Shown here: piece after piece, positions 28,515-37,008 of the stretch
Position numbering within the stretch: the first letter of the stretch is position 1
How the letters are laid out: each line of letters opens with the position of its first letter
Source: Streptomyces tateyamensis
GTDB lineage: Bacteria > Actinomycetota > Actinomycetes > Streptomycetales > Streptomycetaceae
Assembly: GCF_003205575.1 (NCBI RefSeq)
Contig: NZ_PYBW01000048.1
Coordinates: 1 to 48,538, forward strand
DNA length: 48,538 nucleotides
Reading direction: 5' to 3'
Position numbers and translations under genes: made by a program
Notes under the pieces: generated by a model
Seen by the model: the letters and a program-made list of their open reading frames with translations, nothing else
Database searches by the model: none
Told to the model about the DNA's origin: nothing

Positions 28515-30968
28515 GTGCACGAACCCCACGACCCGCCCGCGCGGTCGGAAACCGGTCGTACCGCTGCCCTGGTCGGAGCCCAGCTCGATCTCCCGGCCGA
28601 CCGGTCGGCACTCAGCACGCCGGTGCCCGCAGCGGTCACCCGACTCGCCGCCACCGTGGAGAACCTGCGGGCGGAACTCGCCCGCTCGCACGCCGACGCG
28701 GCCGGCCGCTCACTGATCGAGATGGCCGCCGGCGTACTGATCGAACGGCTGCACTGCGCCCCGGCCGAGGCGGCCACCCAGCTCACCGTGCTGGCCGAAC
28801 AGGCCAACCTGCCGGTGCTGGAGTTCGCCGCCGACCTGGTCAACCGGGTCGCCGCAGACCGGATCTCCGAGATCGCCCACGACTTCGTCGCCTCCTCCGC
28901 CGCCCCGCAGCCCGGCGAGGTGGCGCTGCGGCTGCGCACCGCCCAGGCCCACACGCTGGCCTCCAGCGACAGCCAGGCGGTCGCCCGCTCGATACTGGAG
29001 ACCGCGCTGCGCCCACTGGGGGCGGCCGCCGTCGCGATCTGGGCCGCCAACGCCGACCAGTCGCTCTCCCTGGAGGGCAGCGCGGGCTTCGGCGAGGACG
29101 AGGCCCGCCGGTGGCGGCACGTCCCGCCCGGCGTCGCGACCCCGGCCCGCAGGGCGCTGGACGAGCGGGAGGCGATCAGTTACCCCACCCTCGCGCAGGC
29201 GGCCCTGCCCACCATCGGCCAGCACGAGTTCGGCGGCGGACGCATCGTGGTGCCGGCCGGCACCGGCGGGCGGCTGATCGGCGTGCTGGAGATCTGCTGG
29301 CCCGGCGACGCACCGACCGGGTCGCAGCCGCTCCAGCGCCAGTTCGAGGCGCTGGCCGAGCTGTGCGCGACCACGCTGGAGACCTGGACCGAGCCGTCCG
29401 GGCACCTGGGCGCCGACCGGGATTTCGACGAGCTGCAACGCCTCGTCGACGGGATCCTCGACCCCTGCCTGGTCCTCCAACTGGCCCCGGGCAGCCCGGA
29501 CTTCCCGCTGGACTTCGCGGTGCGGCACCTCAACCCCGCCTTCGTCGACTTCGCCGGCCGGCCCGCCGGCTCGGTCGCGGGCGCGCGGTTGCTGGAGGCG
29601 TACCCGCTCGCCGCCGAGGCCGGGGGACTGGCCGAGAAGGTCGAGCACGTCTTCGCCACCGGCGAGCCGTTCCGCACCCGGGACATGCGGCTGGCCACCA
29701 CCGTCGACGGCGTCGCGCTGCACGCCCAGGCCCAGCTGAGCATCAGCCGGCACGGCCAGCACGTCGTGGTGATCTGGCGGCTCGACGACGGGACGCCGCG
29801 GGTGGCCCGTCTGCTCCAGCACGCCCAGCGGCTGGGCCGGATCGGCGGCTTCGAGGAGAACCTGCAGAGCGGCCAGATCGCCTGGAACGACACCCTCTAC
29901 GACCTGCACGGACTGCCCCCCACCGCGCAGCCGATCTCGCTGGAGCAGCTCGCCAACTACGCGCACCCGGACGACCGGGCCGCCATCGGACGGTTCCTGC
30001 GCACCCTGCTGCACCATCATCGCCCGGCCGCCACCGCCTTCAGGCTGCACCGCCCCGACGGGGTCGCCCGCCACATCCGCGTCGTCGCCGAACCGGTCCA
30101 CGACCAGCACGCGGTGGTCACCGTCATCCGCGGTGCCTACCAGGACGTCTCCGCCCAGCACTGGACCGAGGTGGCGCTGGCCGCCACCCGCGACCAACTC
30201 GCCCACAGCGAGAAGCAGGCCGCCGAACGCAGCCGACTCGCCCTCCAGCTCCAGCACGCCATCATGCCGCCGGCCCGCGGCCCGGTCAGCCTTCGCGACC
30301 TCCAGGTCGCGGTGCGGTACCGGCCGGCCGAGAAGGACCACCTGGTCGGCGGCGACTGGTACGACACGCTCACCCTGCCCTCCGGTGAGATCCTGCTGTG
30401 CGTCGGGGACGTCGCGGGCCACGGCATCGAGGCCGCCACCGGCATGGTCGCCCTGCGCAACGCCCTGCGGGGCCTGGCCGCCACCGGCGCCGGCCCCGCC
30501 CAACTGCTGGCCTGGCTCAACAGCGTCACGCACCACCTGATCGACAACGTCACCGCCACCGCCGTCTGCGCGCTCTACGACCCGGCCACCCGGCGCCTGC
30601 GCTGGGCCCGGGCCGGGCACCTGCCGCCCGTCCTGCTGCGCGCGGGCCGGGCCCGCGCGCTGCCCCAGCCGAGCGGGATCCTGCTCGGCGCCCTCGACCA
30701 GGCCGACTACGAGGAGGCCCACCTCGACCTGGAACCCGGGGACACCCTGGTGATGTTCACCGACGGTCTGATCGAGCGCCGCGACCAGTCCGTGCAGGCC
30801 TCGCTCGACAGCCTGCTGGCGTTGAGCGAGAAGGCCCCGAACGCCGCCGACCCGGCGGACACGCTGGAGAACCACCTGGACCACCTGCTGCGCTACAGCA
30901 GCGCGGACACCGACGACGACACCTGCCTGGTCGGCATCTGGGTCCGCGAGGCACCGTCGACCCGGTGA
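28515..30968 (+). CDS. ANTAR-GAF-PAS-SpoIIE serine/threonine phosphatase
   Basis: An 817-aa cytoplasmic protein. An ANTAR-like helical bundle (about residues 55-115, with RSLIEMAAGVLIERLHCAPAEA, core IEMAAGVLIERLHC) is followed by GAF (about 140-300), PAS (about 300-410) and a second PAS with the HPDDR motif (about 435-550). A PP2C/SpoIIE domain ends the protein (about 580-812), with the metal-binding GGDWYD and VGDVAGHG and the later MFTDGLIE and DDTCLV. Such phosphatases usually dephosphorylate anti-anti-sigma factors. An ANTAR domain is normally an RNA-binding output, so here it may act as a structural or regulatory input. The GTG at 28515 follows GGAGGA. It forms a likely operon with the poly-HAMP kinase 20 nt upstream. 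Confidence 0.9.
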   Translation: MHEPHDPPARSETGRTAALVGAQLDLPADRSALSTPVPAAVTRLAATVENLRAELARSHADAAGRSLIEMAAGVLIERLHCAPAEAATQLTVLAEQANLPVLEFAADLVNRVAADRISEIAHDFVASSAAPQPGEVALRLRTAQAHTLASSDSQAVARSILETALRPLGAAAVAIWAANADQSLSLEGSAGFGEDEARRWRHVPPGVATPARRALDEREAISYPTLAQAALPTIGQHEFGGGRIVVPAGTGGRLIGVLEICWPGDAPTGSQPLQRQFEALAELCATTLETWTEPSGHLGADRDFDELQRLVDGILDPCLVLQLAPGSPDFPLDFAVRHLNPAFVDFAGRPAGSVAGARLLEAYPLAAEAGGLAEKVEHVFATGEPFRTRDMRLATTVDGVALHAQAQLSISRHGQHVVVIWRLDDGTPRVARLLQHAQRLGRIGGFEENLQSGQIAWNDTLYDLHGLPPTAQPISLEQLANYAHPDDRAAIGRFLRTLLHHHRPAATAFRLHRPDGVARHIRVVAEPVHDQHAVVTVIRGAYQDVSAQHWTEVALAATRDQLAHSEKQAAERSRLALQLQHAIMPPARGPVSLRDLQVAVRYRPAEKDHLVGGDWYDTLTLPSGEILLCVGDVAGHGIEAATGMVALRNALRGLAATGAGPAQLLAWLNSVTHHLIDNVTATAVCALYDPATRRLRWARAGHLPPVLLRAGRARALPQPSGILLGALDQADYEEAHLDLEPGDTLVMFTDGLIERRDQSVQASLDSLLALSEKAPNAADPADTLENHLDHLLRYSSADTDDDTCLVGIWVREAPSTR

Positions 30969-30993
30969 CGGACCGTTGTGCCGACACCGGGTC
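30959..30993. terminator. Compact bidirectional terminator overlapping both stop codons
   Basis: A perfect 9-bp inverted repeat (GACCCGGTG at 30959-30967 and CACCGGGTC at 30985-30993) spans the 23-bp gap between the convergent phosphatase and DeoR genes and includes bases of each stop codon. Confidence 0.55.
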
Positions 30994-31774
30994 AGCAGCG
31001 CTGGACCGGGATGCCCCGGATCTGGAAGGCGCTGACCAGGGTGTCGGAGGCGCGGGTGTCGGTGAGCAGCAGGTCGATCTGGTGCGGCGGGCAGAAGGTG
31101 GCGAAGGCGCGGCGGCCGAGCTTGCCGGAGTCGGCGACGACGACCACGGTGCGGGCCCGGTTGGCCATCACCCGGTTGACCTGCGCCTCGCTCTCCTCGG
31201 CGGTGGCGGCGCCGGCCTCGGGGTCGAGAGCGGCCACGCCCAGCACCGCGTAGTCGAGCGAGACGTGCTCCAGCACCAGGGTGGCCGGCAGGCCGGTCAG
31301 CTCGTAGGAGGTGGGGCGGGCGAGGCCGCCGGTCACCACGGTCCTGATGTGCGGGCGGACGGCGAGCTCGGCGGCGATGTTGATCGCGTTGGTGACCACC
31401 GTCAGGGCGGTCCGACCACCCGTCATCAGGTCGGGGCGGGCGGCGAGTTCGCGGGCCACCTCGGTGGTGGTGGAGCCGCCGTTGAGCCCGACCACGGCCC
31501 CGGCGGGCACCAGGGCGGCTGCGGCCTGCGCGATCCGCAGCTTGTCCTCGGCCCGCCGGGTGCTCTTGTGGCGCAGCGGCAGCTCGTGGCTGACACCGCT
31601 GGGCAGTGCCCCGCCGTGGGTGCGGACCAGCAGTTGACGGTTCGCCAGTTCGCGCAGGTCCCGGCGGACCGTGGCCGCGGAGACGCCCAGCTGGCGGGCG
31701 GCCTCGTTGACGTCGATCCGGTGCCGGTCGCCGAGCAGTTCGAGCAGCCGGGCCCGTCGGGTGTGCGTGGTCAC
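30992..31774 (-). CDS. DeoR-family regulator, paralogue 1
   Basis: A 260-aa repressor. The N-terminal helix-turn-helix RIDVNEAARQLGVSAATVRRD (core AARQLGVSAATVRRD) precedes the DeoR sensor domain, which resembles ribose-5-phosphate isomerase and binds a sugar phosphate (VVGLNGGSTTTEVAREL, TVVTNAINIAAELA, VVVVADSGKLGRRAFA cited by cores). GTG at 31774 is the start. It lies 11 nt after the MalG-like permease gene and is the last gene of the transporter operon, so its level follows transporter expression. It probably controls this operon and the catabolic genes to its right; two close paralogues lie at 40490 and 43316. Confidence 0.9.
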   Translation of the reverse strand: MTTHTRRARLLELLGDRHRIDVNEAARQLGVSAATVRRDLRELANRQLLVRTHGGALPSGVSHELPLRHKSTRRAEDKLRIAQAAAALVPAGAVVGLNGGSTTTEVARELAARPDLMTGGRTALTVVTNAINIAAELAVRPHIRTVVTGGLARPTSYELTGLPATLVLEHVSLDYAVLGVAALDPEAGAATAEESEAQVNRVMANRARTVVVVADSGKLGRRAFATFCPPHQIDLLLTDTRASDTLVSAFQIRGIPVQRC

Positions 31775-31785
31775 GGCGGACCGCC

Positions 31786-32625
31786 CTACTTGACCGAGCC
31801 GGCCGTGAGACCGGCCACCACATGGCGCTCGATGGCGGCGAACAGCACCACGACCGGCACGATCGAGACCAGCGAGGCGGCGAACATGTAGTTCCACTGC
31901 GGGTGGTAGGCGCCGATCATCGAGTCGATGCCGACGGTGAGCGGCTGCTTGGCGGGGGAGTTGACCAGGATCAGGCCCATCACGAACTCGTTCCACGCCG
32001 TGATGAAGGTGAAGATCACGCAGGTCACCACACCCGGCAGGGCCAGCGGCAGGGTCACCTTGAACAGCGCGCCGACCCGGCCGGTGCCGTCGATCATGGC
32101 GGCCTCCTCCAGCTCGGCGGGGATGGAGGAGATGTAGGCGGACAGGATCCAGACCGCGAAGGCCAGGCTGAACGCCGCGTTGGCGACGATCAGGGTCAGG
32201 TCGGAGTCCATCATGTTCAGCGAGGTGAACTCGCGCGCCAGGCCGACCTGCAGGGCGGTGGGCTGGAACATCTGGGTGACCAGGACCAGCAGCAGGAAGG
32301 CGGTGCGGCCGCGGAACCTGATCCGGGCGGTGTAGTAGGCGGCGGGCAGCGCGACCAGCAGGGTGAGCAGGGTGGCGCCGGCGGCCACCAGGACGGAGAC
32401 GCCCAGGTTGGTGCCGATGGTGGTCCTGGACCAGACGTCGACGAAGTTGTTCCAGGCGAAGTGCTGGGGCAGGTAGCCGTTGTCGCGCAGCTCGCCCGCG
32501 GGGCGGGCGGCGGTGACCACCATCTCCAGGTAGGGGGCCAGGAACAGCGCGGCCAGCAGCCAGGCGGTGGCGGTGACCACGGCCTTCTTGACGGTGAAGG
32601 GTGACTTCTTCAGCGCGGTTGACAT
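31786..32625 (-). CDS. CUT1 sugar ABC transporter permease (MalG-like)
   Basis: A 279-aa permease with six predicted helices and the EAA loop SIPAELEEAAMIDGTGRVG (about residues 168-186). It starts 3 nt after the stop of the MalF-like gene, so translation is coupled, and is followed by the DeoR gene. It ends with the conserved VAGLTAGSVK tail. It forms the membrane channel with the gene product upstream and the lipoprotein encoded at 33687-34961. Confidence 0.93.
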   Translation of the reverse strand: MSTALKKSPFTVKKAVVTATAWLLAALFLAPYLEMVVTAARPAGELRDNGYLPQHFAWNNFVDVWSRTTIGTNLGVSVLVAAGATLLTLLVALPAAYYTARIRFRGRTAFLLLVLVTQMFQPTALQVGLAREFTSLNMMDSDLTLIVANAAFSLAFAVWILSAYISSIPAELEEAAMIDGTGRVGALFKVTLPLALPGVVTCVIFTFITAWNEFVMGLILVNSPAKQPLTVGIDSMIGAYHPQWNYMFAASLVSIVPVVVLFAAIERHVVAGLTAGSVK

Positions 32626-32628
32626 GGG

Positions 32629-33603
32629 TCAGCTCTCCTCGTTCCAGCGGCTGACCTTGAGGAAGAGCAGCACCATGACGATGACGACGGCGAAGTTGAC
32701 GACCGACATCGCGGCGGCCTCGCCGACGTCGGTCTGGCCGAGGATGTACATGAACACCGTGGAGGTGGAGGTGTCGGTGTTCGGTCCGCCCTGGGTCATG
32801 CCCCAGATCACGGGGAAGGAGTTGAACACGTTGATCAGGTTGATCACCAGCGCGACCAGGAACGACGGGCGCAGCAGCGGCAGGGTCACCCGCCAGTAGG
32901 TCTGCCACTTGCCGGCCCCGTCCACCCGGGCGGCCTCGTAGACCTCGCCGGGCACCGTCTGCAGGCCGGCCAGCAGGGTGTAGGTGGTGAACGGCAGCGA
33001 GACGAAGACCGCCACCAGGATCAGCCAGGGCTTGGCGTGCGCGGCGTCGCCGGTCCAGTTCTCGGCGGAGTGGATCAGGCCGAGGTCGAGCATCGCCCGG
33101 TTGAGCACGCCGGCCACCTCGTCCAGCATCCAGCGGAACCCGATCGAGGTGACGATCACCGAGGAGGCCCACGGGATGATCAGCGCCCAGCGGGTGAACC
33201 GGCGGCCGGGGAACTTCTGGTTGTACAGCTGCGCCAGGGCCAGCGAGACCACCATGGTGAAGGTGACGACCAGGACGGTCCAGACGACGGTCCAGGCCAT
33301 CACCGGCCCGAGCCGGGCGTCGTCGAAGAGCTTGCGGTAGCGGCCTATGCCGTCCGAGCCGAAGTCGATGCCCAGCCCGCTGATCTTGTGGGTGGAGGTG
33401 ATGACCATCTCGACCACCGGCCAGACCACGACCATCAGGATCAGCACGACGCTCGGGCCGATCCAGGGCCACGGGCCCAACCGGGCCAGGCTGTTGCGGG
33501 CACCGGCGGCGGACGGGCGCCGCCCGGAGGCCCTGGCGGGGCGGGCCCCGCTCGGCGGGGGTGCCGGGTGCGCTGCCGGCGTGGTGGTGGTCTGCTCGGG
33601 CAC
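32629..33603 (-). CDS. CUT1 sugar ABC transporter permease (MalF-like)
   Basis: A 324-aa permease with a long Pro/Ala/Arg-rich cytoplasmic N-terminal tail (about 45 residues) before the first helix IGPSVVLILMVVVWPVVEMV (core LILMVVVWPVVEM). The EAA loop is TVPGEVYEAARVDGAGKWQ (about residues 217-235). GTG at 33603 has GGAGAA shortly upstream. It is separated from the binding-protein gene by 83 nt containing a stable stem-loop. No ATPase gene is nearby. Confidence 0.92.
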   Translation of the reverse strand: MPEQTTTTPAAHPAPPPSGARPARASGRRPSAAGARNSLARLGPWPWIGPSVVLILMVVVWPVVEMVITSTHKISGLGIDFGSDGIGRYRKLFDDARLGPVMAWTVVWTVLVVTFTMVVSLALAQLYNQKFPGRRFTRWALIIPWASSVIVTSIGFRWMLDEVAGVLNRAMLDLGLIHSAENWTGDAAHAKPWLILVAVFVSLPFTTYTLLAGLQTVPGEVYEAARVDGAGKWQTYWRVTLPLLRPSFLVALVINLINVFNSFPVIWGMTQGGPNTDTSTSTVFMYILGQTDVGEAAAMSVVNFAVVIVMVLLFLKVSRWNEES

Positions 33604-33648
33604 GGGGTGGTTCTCCTACCGGGATCGGGGCGGCGCGGTGCGGGTGCG

Positions 33649-33681
33649 GGCGGCGGCGGACCCCGACGGTCCGCCGCCGCC
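33649..33681 (-). terminator. Intra-operon stem-loop between binding protein and permease genes
   Basis: A perfect 14-bp GC stem (33649-33662 with 33668-33681) with a 5-nt loop lies just after the binding-protein stop. In sugar importer operons such a structure partly terminates or stabilises the upstream mRNA so that more binding protein than permease is made; that role is inferred. Confidence 0.65.
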
Positions 33682-33686
33682 GTCGG

Positions 33687-34961
33687 TCACTGCCCGGCCG
33701 TCGCGGCGGCCTTCTGCAGGGTGTCCAGCACGCCCTGCGGGTCCTTCAGGGCGCCGCCGATCTGGGTCTTGACCTGGGCGTTGACGGTGTCCCAGGCGGG
33801 GTTGGCGACCGGCACGAACTGGGCGGCCGGCAGCGCGTTCAGGAACGGGACCAGGGCCGGCACGTCGGTCTGCACCTGGGTGATGGCCGACTTGGTCACC
33901 GGGAGCAGGTTGTACTCCTCGTCGAACTTGACCTGGTTGTCCTTCTGGAAGGCGAAGTTGAGGAAGGCCTTGATCTGCGCGGCGTGGCCGCCCGGCTTGA
34001 AGCCGTAGATCCAGTCGCCGACGCCCAGCGTCTGCGGGGTGCCGCCGGCCTGGGCGGTGGGCAGCGCGGCCCAGGTGACCTGCAGGTTGTTCTTCTTGAT
34101 GTCGTCGAGCTGGGTGGGCATGCCGTTGAGCATGCCGACCTTGCCGGAGGCGAAGTCGGCGTACAGGTCGGTGCGCTTGACCGAGCCCGGGTCCTTCTCG
34201 GTCAGGCCGGCGTCCACCCACTTGCCCAGCTGCTGGAAGGTGGCCACGTTCGCCGGGGCGTTCACGGTCCACTTGCCGGCGGCGTCGGTGTAGCCGCCGC
34301 CGTTGTTCATCTCCCACATGAAGGACTCGGCCTGGGCCTCCTCCGAGCCCAGCGGCAGGCCCAGCGGAACCTGCACGCCGGCCGCCTTGAGGGCCTTGGC
34401 GTCGGTCTCGACCTCGGCCCAGGTCTTCGGCGCGACGGCCTGGCTGCCGCTCATCGGCAGGCCGGCCTTCTGCCACAGCGCGTTGTTGATCAGGAACGCG
34501 CGGGACGAGGAGACGAACGGGATGCCGTAGGCGGTGCCGTTCTGCTGGCCGGCCTTGGCCAGCGCGGGGACCAGGTCGGACTGCACCGAGGCGTCGAGCA
34601 CGTCGTTGGCGCCGTACAGCAGGCCGTTCTGGGCGAAGCTCGCGTAACCGGGGCCCTCGACGACGTCCGGGTACTGCTTGTTCTGCACCATGGTGGCGAG
34701 CTTGGCGCTGATGTCGTTCCAGTTGATCACCTGGAGGTCGACCTTGACCTTCGGGTTGGCCTGCTCGAAGGCCTGGACCACGCCGTCCCAGTACGCCTGG
34801 CTGGGGTTCTGGCCGTTGGACCCGTAGTCCGCCGCGACGAACTTGATCGTGGTGGTGCCGTCGGCCGAGCTGCCGGAACCGCTGCTGCTGCCGCCGCACG
34901 CGGTCAGGGCGAGGGCGGCGGTGGCCGCGGTGGCCGTCGCGATCCAAAGACGCTTGTTCAT
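33687..34961 (-). CDS. Sugar-binding lipoprotein of the second CUT1 importer
   Basis: A 424-aa extracellular solute-binding protein family 1 member. A signal peptide with lipobox LALTAC gives a lipidated Cys at residue 22, followed by a Gly/Ser linker. Recognisable segments include NPSQAYWDGVVQAFEQANP, NKQYPDVVEGPGYASFAQNG (core NKQYPDVVEGP), VSSSRAFLINNALWQKAGLP and SFMWEMNNGGGY. ATG at 34961 has AGGAG upstream. It heads the operon with the two permeases and a DeoR gene. A close paralogue without lipobox is encoded at 39083-40351. The neighbouring catabolic genes suggest an amino-sugar or galactose-type ligand. Confidence 0.93.
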   Translation of the reverse strand: MNKRLWIATATAATAALALTACGGSSSGSGSSADGTTTIKFVAADYGSNGQNPSQAYWDGVVQAFEQANPKVKVDLQVINWNDISAKLATMVQNKQYPDVVEGPGYASFAQNGLLYGANDVLDASVQSDLVPALAKAGQQNGTAYGIPFVSSSRAFLINNALWQKAGLPMSGSQAVAPKTWAEVETDAKALKAAGVQVPLGLPLGSEEAQAESFMWEMNNGGGYTDAAGKWTVNAPANVATFQQLGKWVDAGLTEKDPGSVKRTDLYADFASGKVGMLNGMPTQLDDIKKNNLQVTWAALPTAQAGGTPQTLGVGDWIYGFKPGGHAAQIKAFLNFAFQKDNQVKFDEEYNLLPVTKSAITQVQTDVPALVPFLNALPAAQFVPVANPAWDTVNAQVKTQIGGALKDPQGVLDTLQKAAATAGQ

Positions 34962-35202
34962 TGCTTGCTCCTAGATCCCGGGACGGCGAGTGGGCGGCCG
35001 GTTTGCGGGACGGGTCGTCGCATGAGGGGGAGGGCGGTGGACCGGCGTCGCGCGGGGTGCCTGGTGCGCGGGGGTCGTGTGATCCGCCTGCTGTGTGAGT
35101 GATGCTAGAGACTCGGATGCGCGGATGAACAGCCCTGGATGCTCATTCCTGCGTAACTTCTTGATAAAGCACTCAAAAATGTGCAGACGCTTGCAGGGCC
35201 GG
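34962..35202 (-). promoter_or_regulatory. Promoter region of the second importer operon
   Basis: This 241-base gap is AT-rich between about 35100 and 35190. A possible promoter on the minus strand is TTCATC, 16 nt, TAGCAT (near 35105-35133). TTGAGTGC (complement of 35169-35176) resembles TTGAG-containing sequences at 38898-38906, 40364-40371 and 40442-40452, all beside genes of this locus, and may be part of a DeoR operator. Nothing else is seen. Confidence 0.35.
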
Positions 35203-36039
35203 TCACGCCGCGTTCAGGATCCGGAGCAGCCGGGTGACCTCGGCGGCCGTCGCGGTGCGGGCCGGGCCGAGGTACTTGCGCGTGTCGACGAGGCTCGCGT
35301 CGCCCGCCAGCGCGGTGCGCACGGCGCCGCTGAAGACGGCGTTGAGGTGGGTGGCGATGTTGACCTTGGTCATGCCGCGCTCGACCGCGGTGGTCAGGTC
35401 CTGGTCGGCCACGCCCGAGGAGCCGTGCAGCACCAGCGGGACGGGGACGGCCTCGCGCAGCGCGGCGATCAGCTCGAAGTCGAGCGCGGCGTCGCGGGTC
35501 AGCATGGCGTGCGAGGTGCCGACGGCCACGGCCAGCGCGTCCACCTCGGTGGCCTCGACGAACGCGGCGGCCTCGCCCGGGTCGGTGCGCACCCCGGGGG
35601 CGTGCACGCCGTCCTTGCCGCCCACCTCGCCCAGTTCGGCCTCCACCCAGCAGCGGGCCGCGTGGCAGCGGGCCACCACCTTGGCGGTGGCCGCGACGTT
35701 TTGCCCGTACTCCAGCGTCGAGGCGTCGAACATCACCGAGCCGAAGCCGAGCGAGACGGCCTCGGCCACCAGGTCGGTGCTGGTCGCGTGGTCCAGGTGG
35801 ACCGCCACCGGGACGGTGGCGCCCTCGGCGACCGCGAGGACGGCCCGCCCGATCGGGGCCAGCGCGCCGTGGTAGCGCACCGCGTTCTCGCTGACCTGCA
35901 GGATCACCGGCGCGTTCGCCGCCTGCGCGCCGGCCACGATGGCCTGGGCGTGTTCGAGCTGGATCACGTTGAAGGCGCCCACGCCGCGGCCGCGGGCCCT
36001 GGCCCTGGTGACCAGGGCCGCGGTAGGTGTCAGGGGCAT
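35203..36039 (-). CDS. Class II aldolase, tagatose/fructose-bisphosphate type
   Basis: A 278-aa zinc-dependent aldolase. GVGAFNVIQLEHAQAIV near the N-terminus, zinc-binding His residues in VAVHLDHATS, the GTSHAMLT segment and VLHGSSGV, and the glycine-rich phosphate site identify the GatY/KbaY/Fba class II family, at the family's usual length. It splits tagatose-1,6- or fructose-1,6-bisphosphate to dihydroxyacetone phosphate and glyceraldehyde-3-phosphate. It lies 45 nt after the PfkB kinase and is the last gene of the operon. Tagatose-1,6-bisphosphate is favoured by the SIS and PfkB neighbours, but sequence alone does not decide. Confidence 0.9.
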   Translation of the reverse strand: MPLTPTAALVTRARARGRGVGAFNVIQLEHAQAIVAGAQAANAPVILQVSENAVRYHGALAPIGRAVLAVAEGATVPVAVHLDHATSTDLVAEAVSLGFGSVMFDASTLEYGQNVAATAKVVARCHAARCWVEAELGEVGGKDGVHAPGVRTDPGEAAAFVEATEVDALAVAVGTSHAMLTRDAALDFELIAALREAVPVPLVLHGSSGVADQDLTTAVERGMTKVNIATHLNAVFSGAVRTALAGDASLVDTRKYLGPARTATAAEVTRLLRILNAA

Positions 36040-36084
36040 GACGGTACTCCTCTGCTGGTGGTGGAGCTGCTGGCTGACGGGTCG

Positions 36085-37008
36085 TCAGAGCTGGGTGAAG
36101 GGGCCGACGGCCACCTGGTCGCGCAGGCGCTGGTAGAGCACGGCGTCGTAGCTGCCGGCCAGCGGTGCGGCGACCGAGGCGGCCGACAGGGCCACCGCCC
36201 GGGCCAGCACGGACTGCCACGGGGCGCCGTTCGCCAGGCCCACGGCCAGCGCGGCTACCGCCGCATCGCCGGCCCCGGTCGGGTTGCCGGCCACCCGGTG
36301 CGGCGGGCGGGCCCGCCAGCGGCCCTCGGGCGTGACGGCGACCAGGCCCTCGGCGCCGAGCGAGGCGACCACGGTGCGCGCGCCCCGGGCCCGCAGCTGC
36401 TCGATCGCCGCCAGCGGATCCGTGAGCCCGGTGGTGGCCACCAGCTCGTCGGCATTGGGTTTGATCAGCGCCGGCCGGGCAGGCAGCGCGGCCAGCAGCG
36501 GTTCGCCCTCGGTGTCCAGCACCGCCGGCACCCCGCAGCCGCGGGCCAGCCGCAGCAGGCTCGCGTAGGCGTCCACCGGCACGCCGGGCGGCAGGCTGCC
36601 GGAGAGCACCACGGCCTTCGCCGACGGCAGCAGGCCGGCGTAGCGGGCGGTGAAGGCCCGCCACTCGTCGCCGGTCACCTGCGCGCCGGGCTCCAGCAGC
36701 ATCGAGGTCTCGCCGGCCGCCTCGTCGAACACGGCGACGGTGCGTCGGCTCTCCTGACCGATCGTCACCAGGGCCTCCGGCAGCGCGGCCAGCGCCAGGT
36801 CCTGGCGCAGGGACCGGCCGGTGAGACCGCCGACCAGCCCGGTGACGGTGGTGTCGACACCCAGGGTGTGCAGCACCCGGGAGACGTTGATCCCCTTGCC
36901 GCCGGCCCGTTCGGCGACCGACAGCACCCGGGTGCTGGCGCCCTGGTGCAGGCGCGCCACCCGGTAGGTCACGTCGAGTGCGGCGTTGAGCGTCACAGTG
37001 AGGATCAC
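36085..37008 (-). CDS. PfkB-family hexose-phosphate kinase (tagatose-6-P or fructose-1-P kinase)
   Basis: A 307-aa ribokinase-fold enzyme of the LacC/FruK branch. It opens ILTVTLNAALDVTYRV, has AGGKGINVSRVLHTLG (GGKG at 36-39), LSGSLPPGVP, and the catalytic-base motif NPTGAGDAAVAALAVG near the C-terminus. It would phosphorylate tagatose-6-phosphate (or fructose-1-phosphate) with ATP, making the substrate of the adjacent aldolase. The ATG at 37008 overlaps the ROK gene stop as ATGA, so translation is coupled. In this operon context tagatose-6-phosphate kinase is the better guess. Confidence 0.9.
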   Translation of the reverse strand: MILTVTLNAALDVTYRVARLHQGASTRVLSVAERAGGKGINVSRVLHTLGVDTTVTGLVGGLTGRSLRQDLALAALPEALVTIGQESRRTVAVFDEAAGETSMLLEPGAQVTGDEWRAFTARYAGLLPSAKAVVLSGSLPPGVPVDAYASLLRLARGCGVPAVLDTEGEPLLAALPARPALIKPNADELVATTGLTDPLAAIEQLRARGARTVVASLGAEGLVAVTPEGRWRARPPHRVAGNPTGAGDAAVAALAVGLANGAPWQSVLARAVALSAASVAAPLAGSYDAVLYQRLRDQVAVGPFTQL

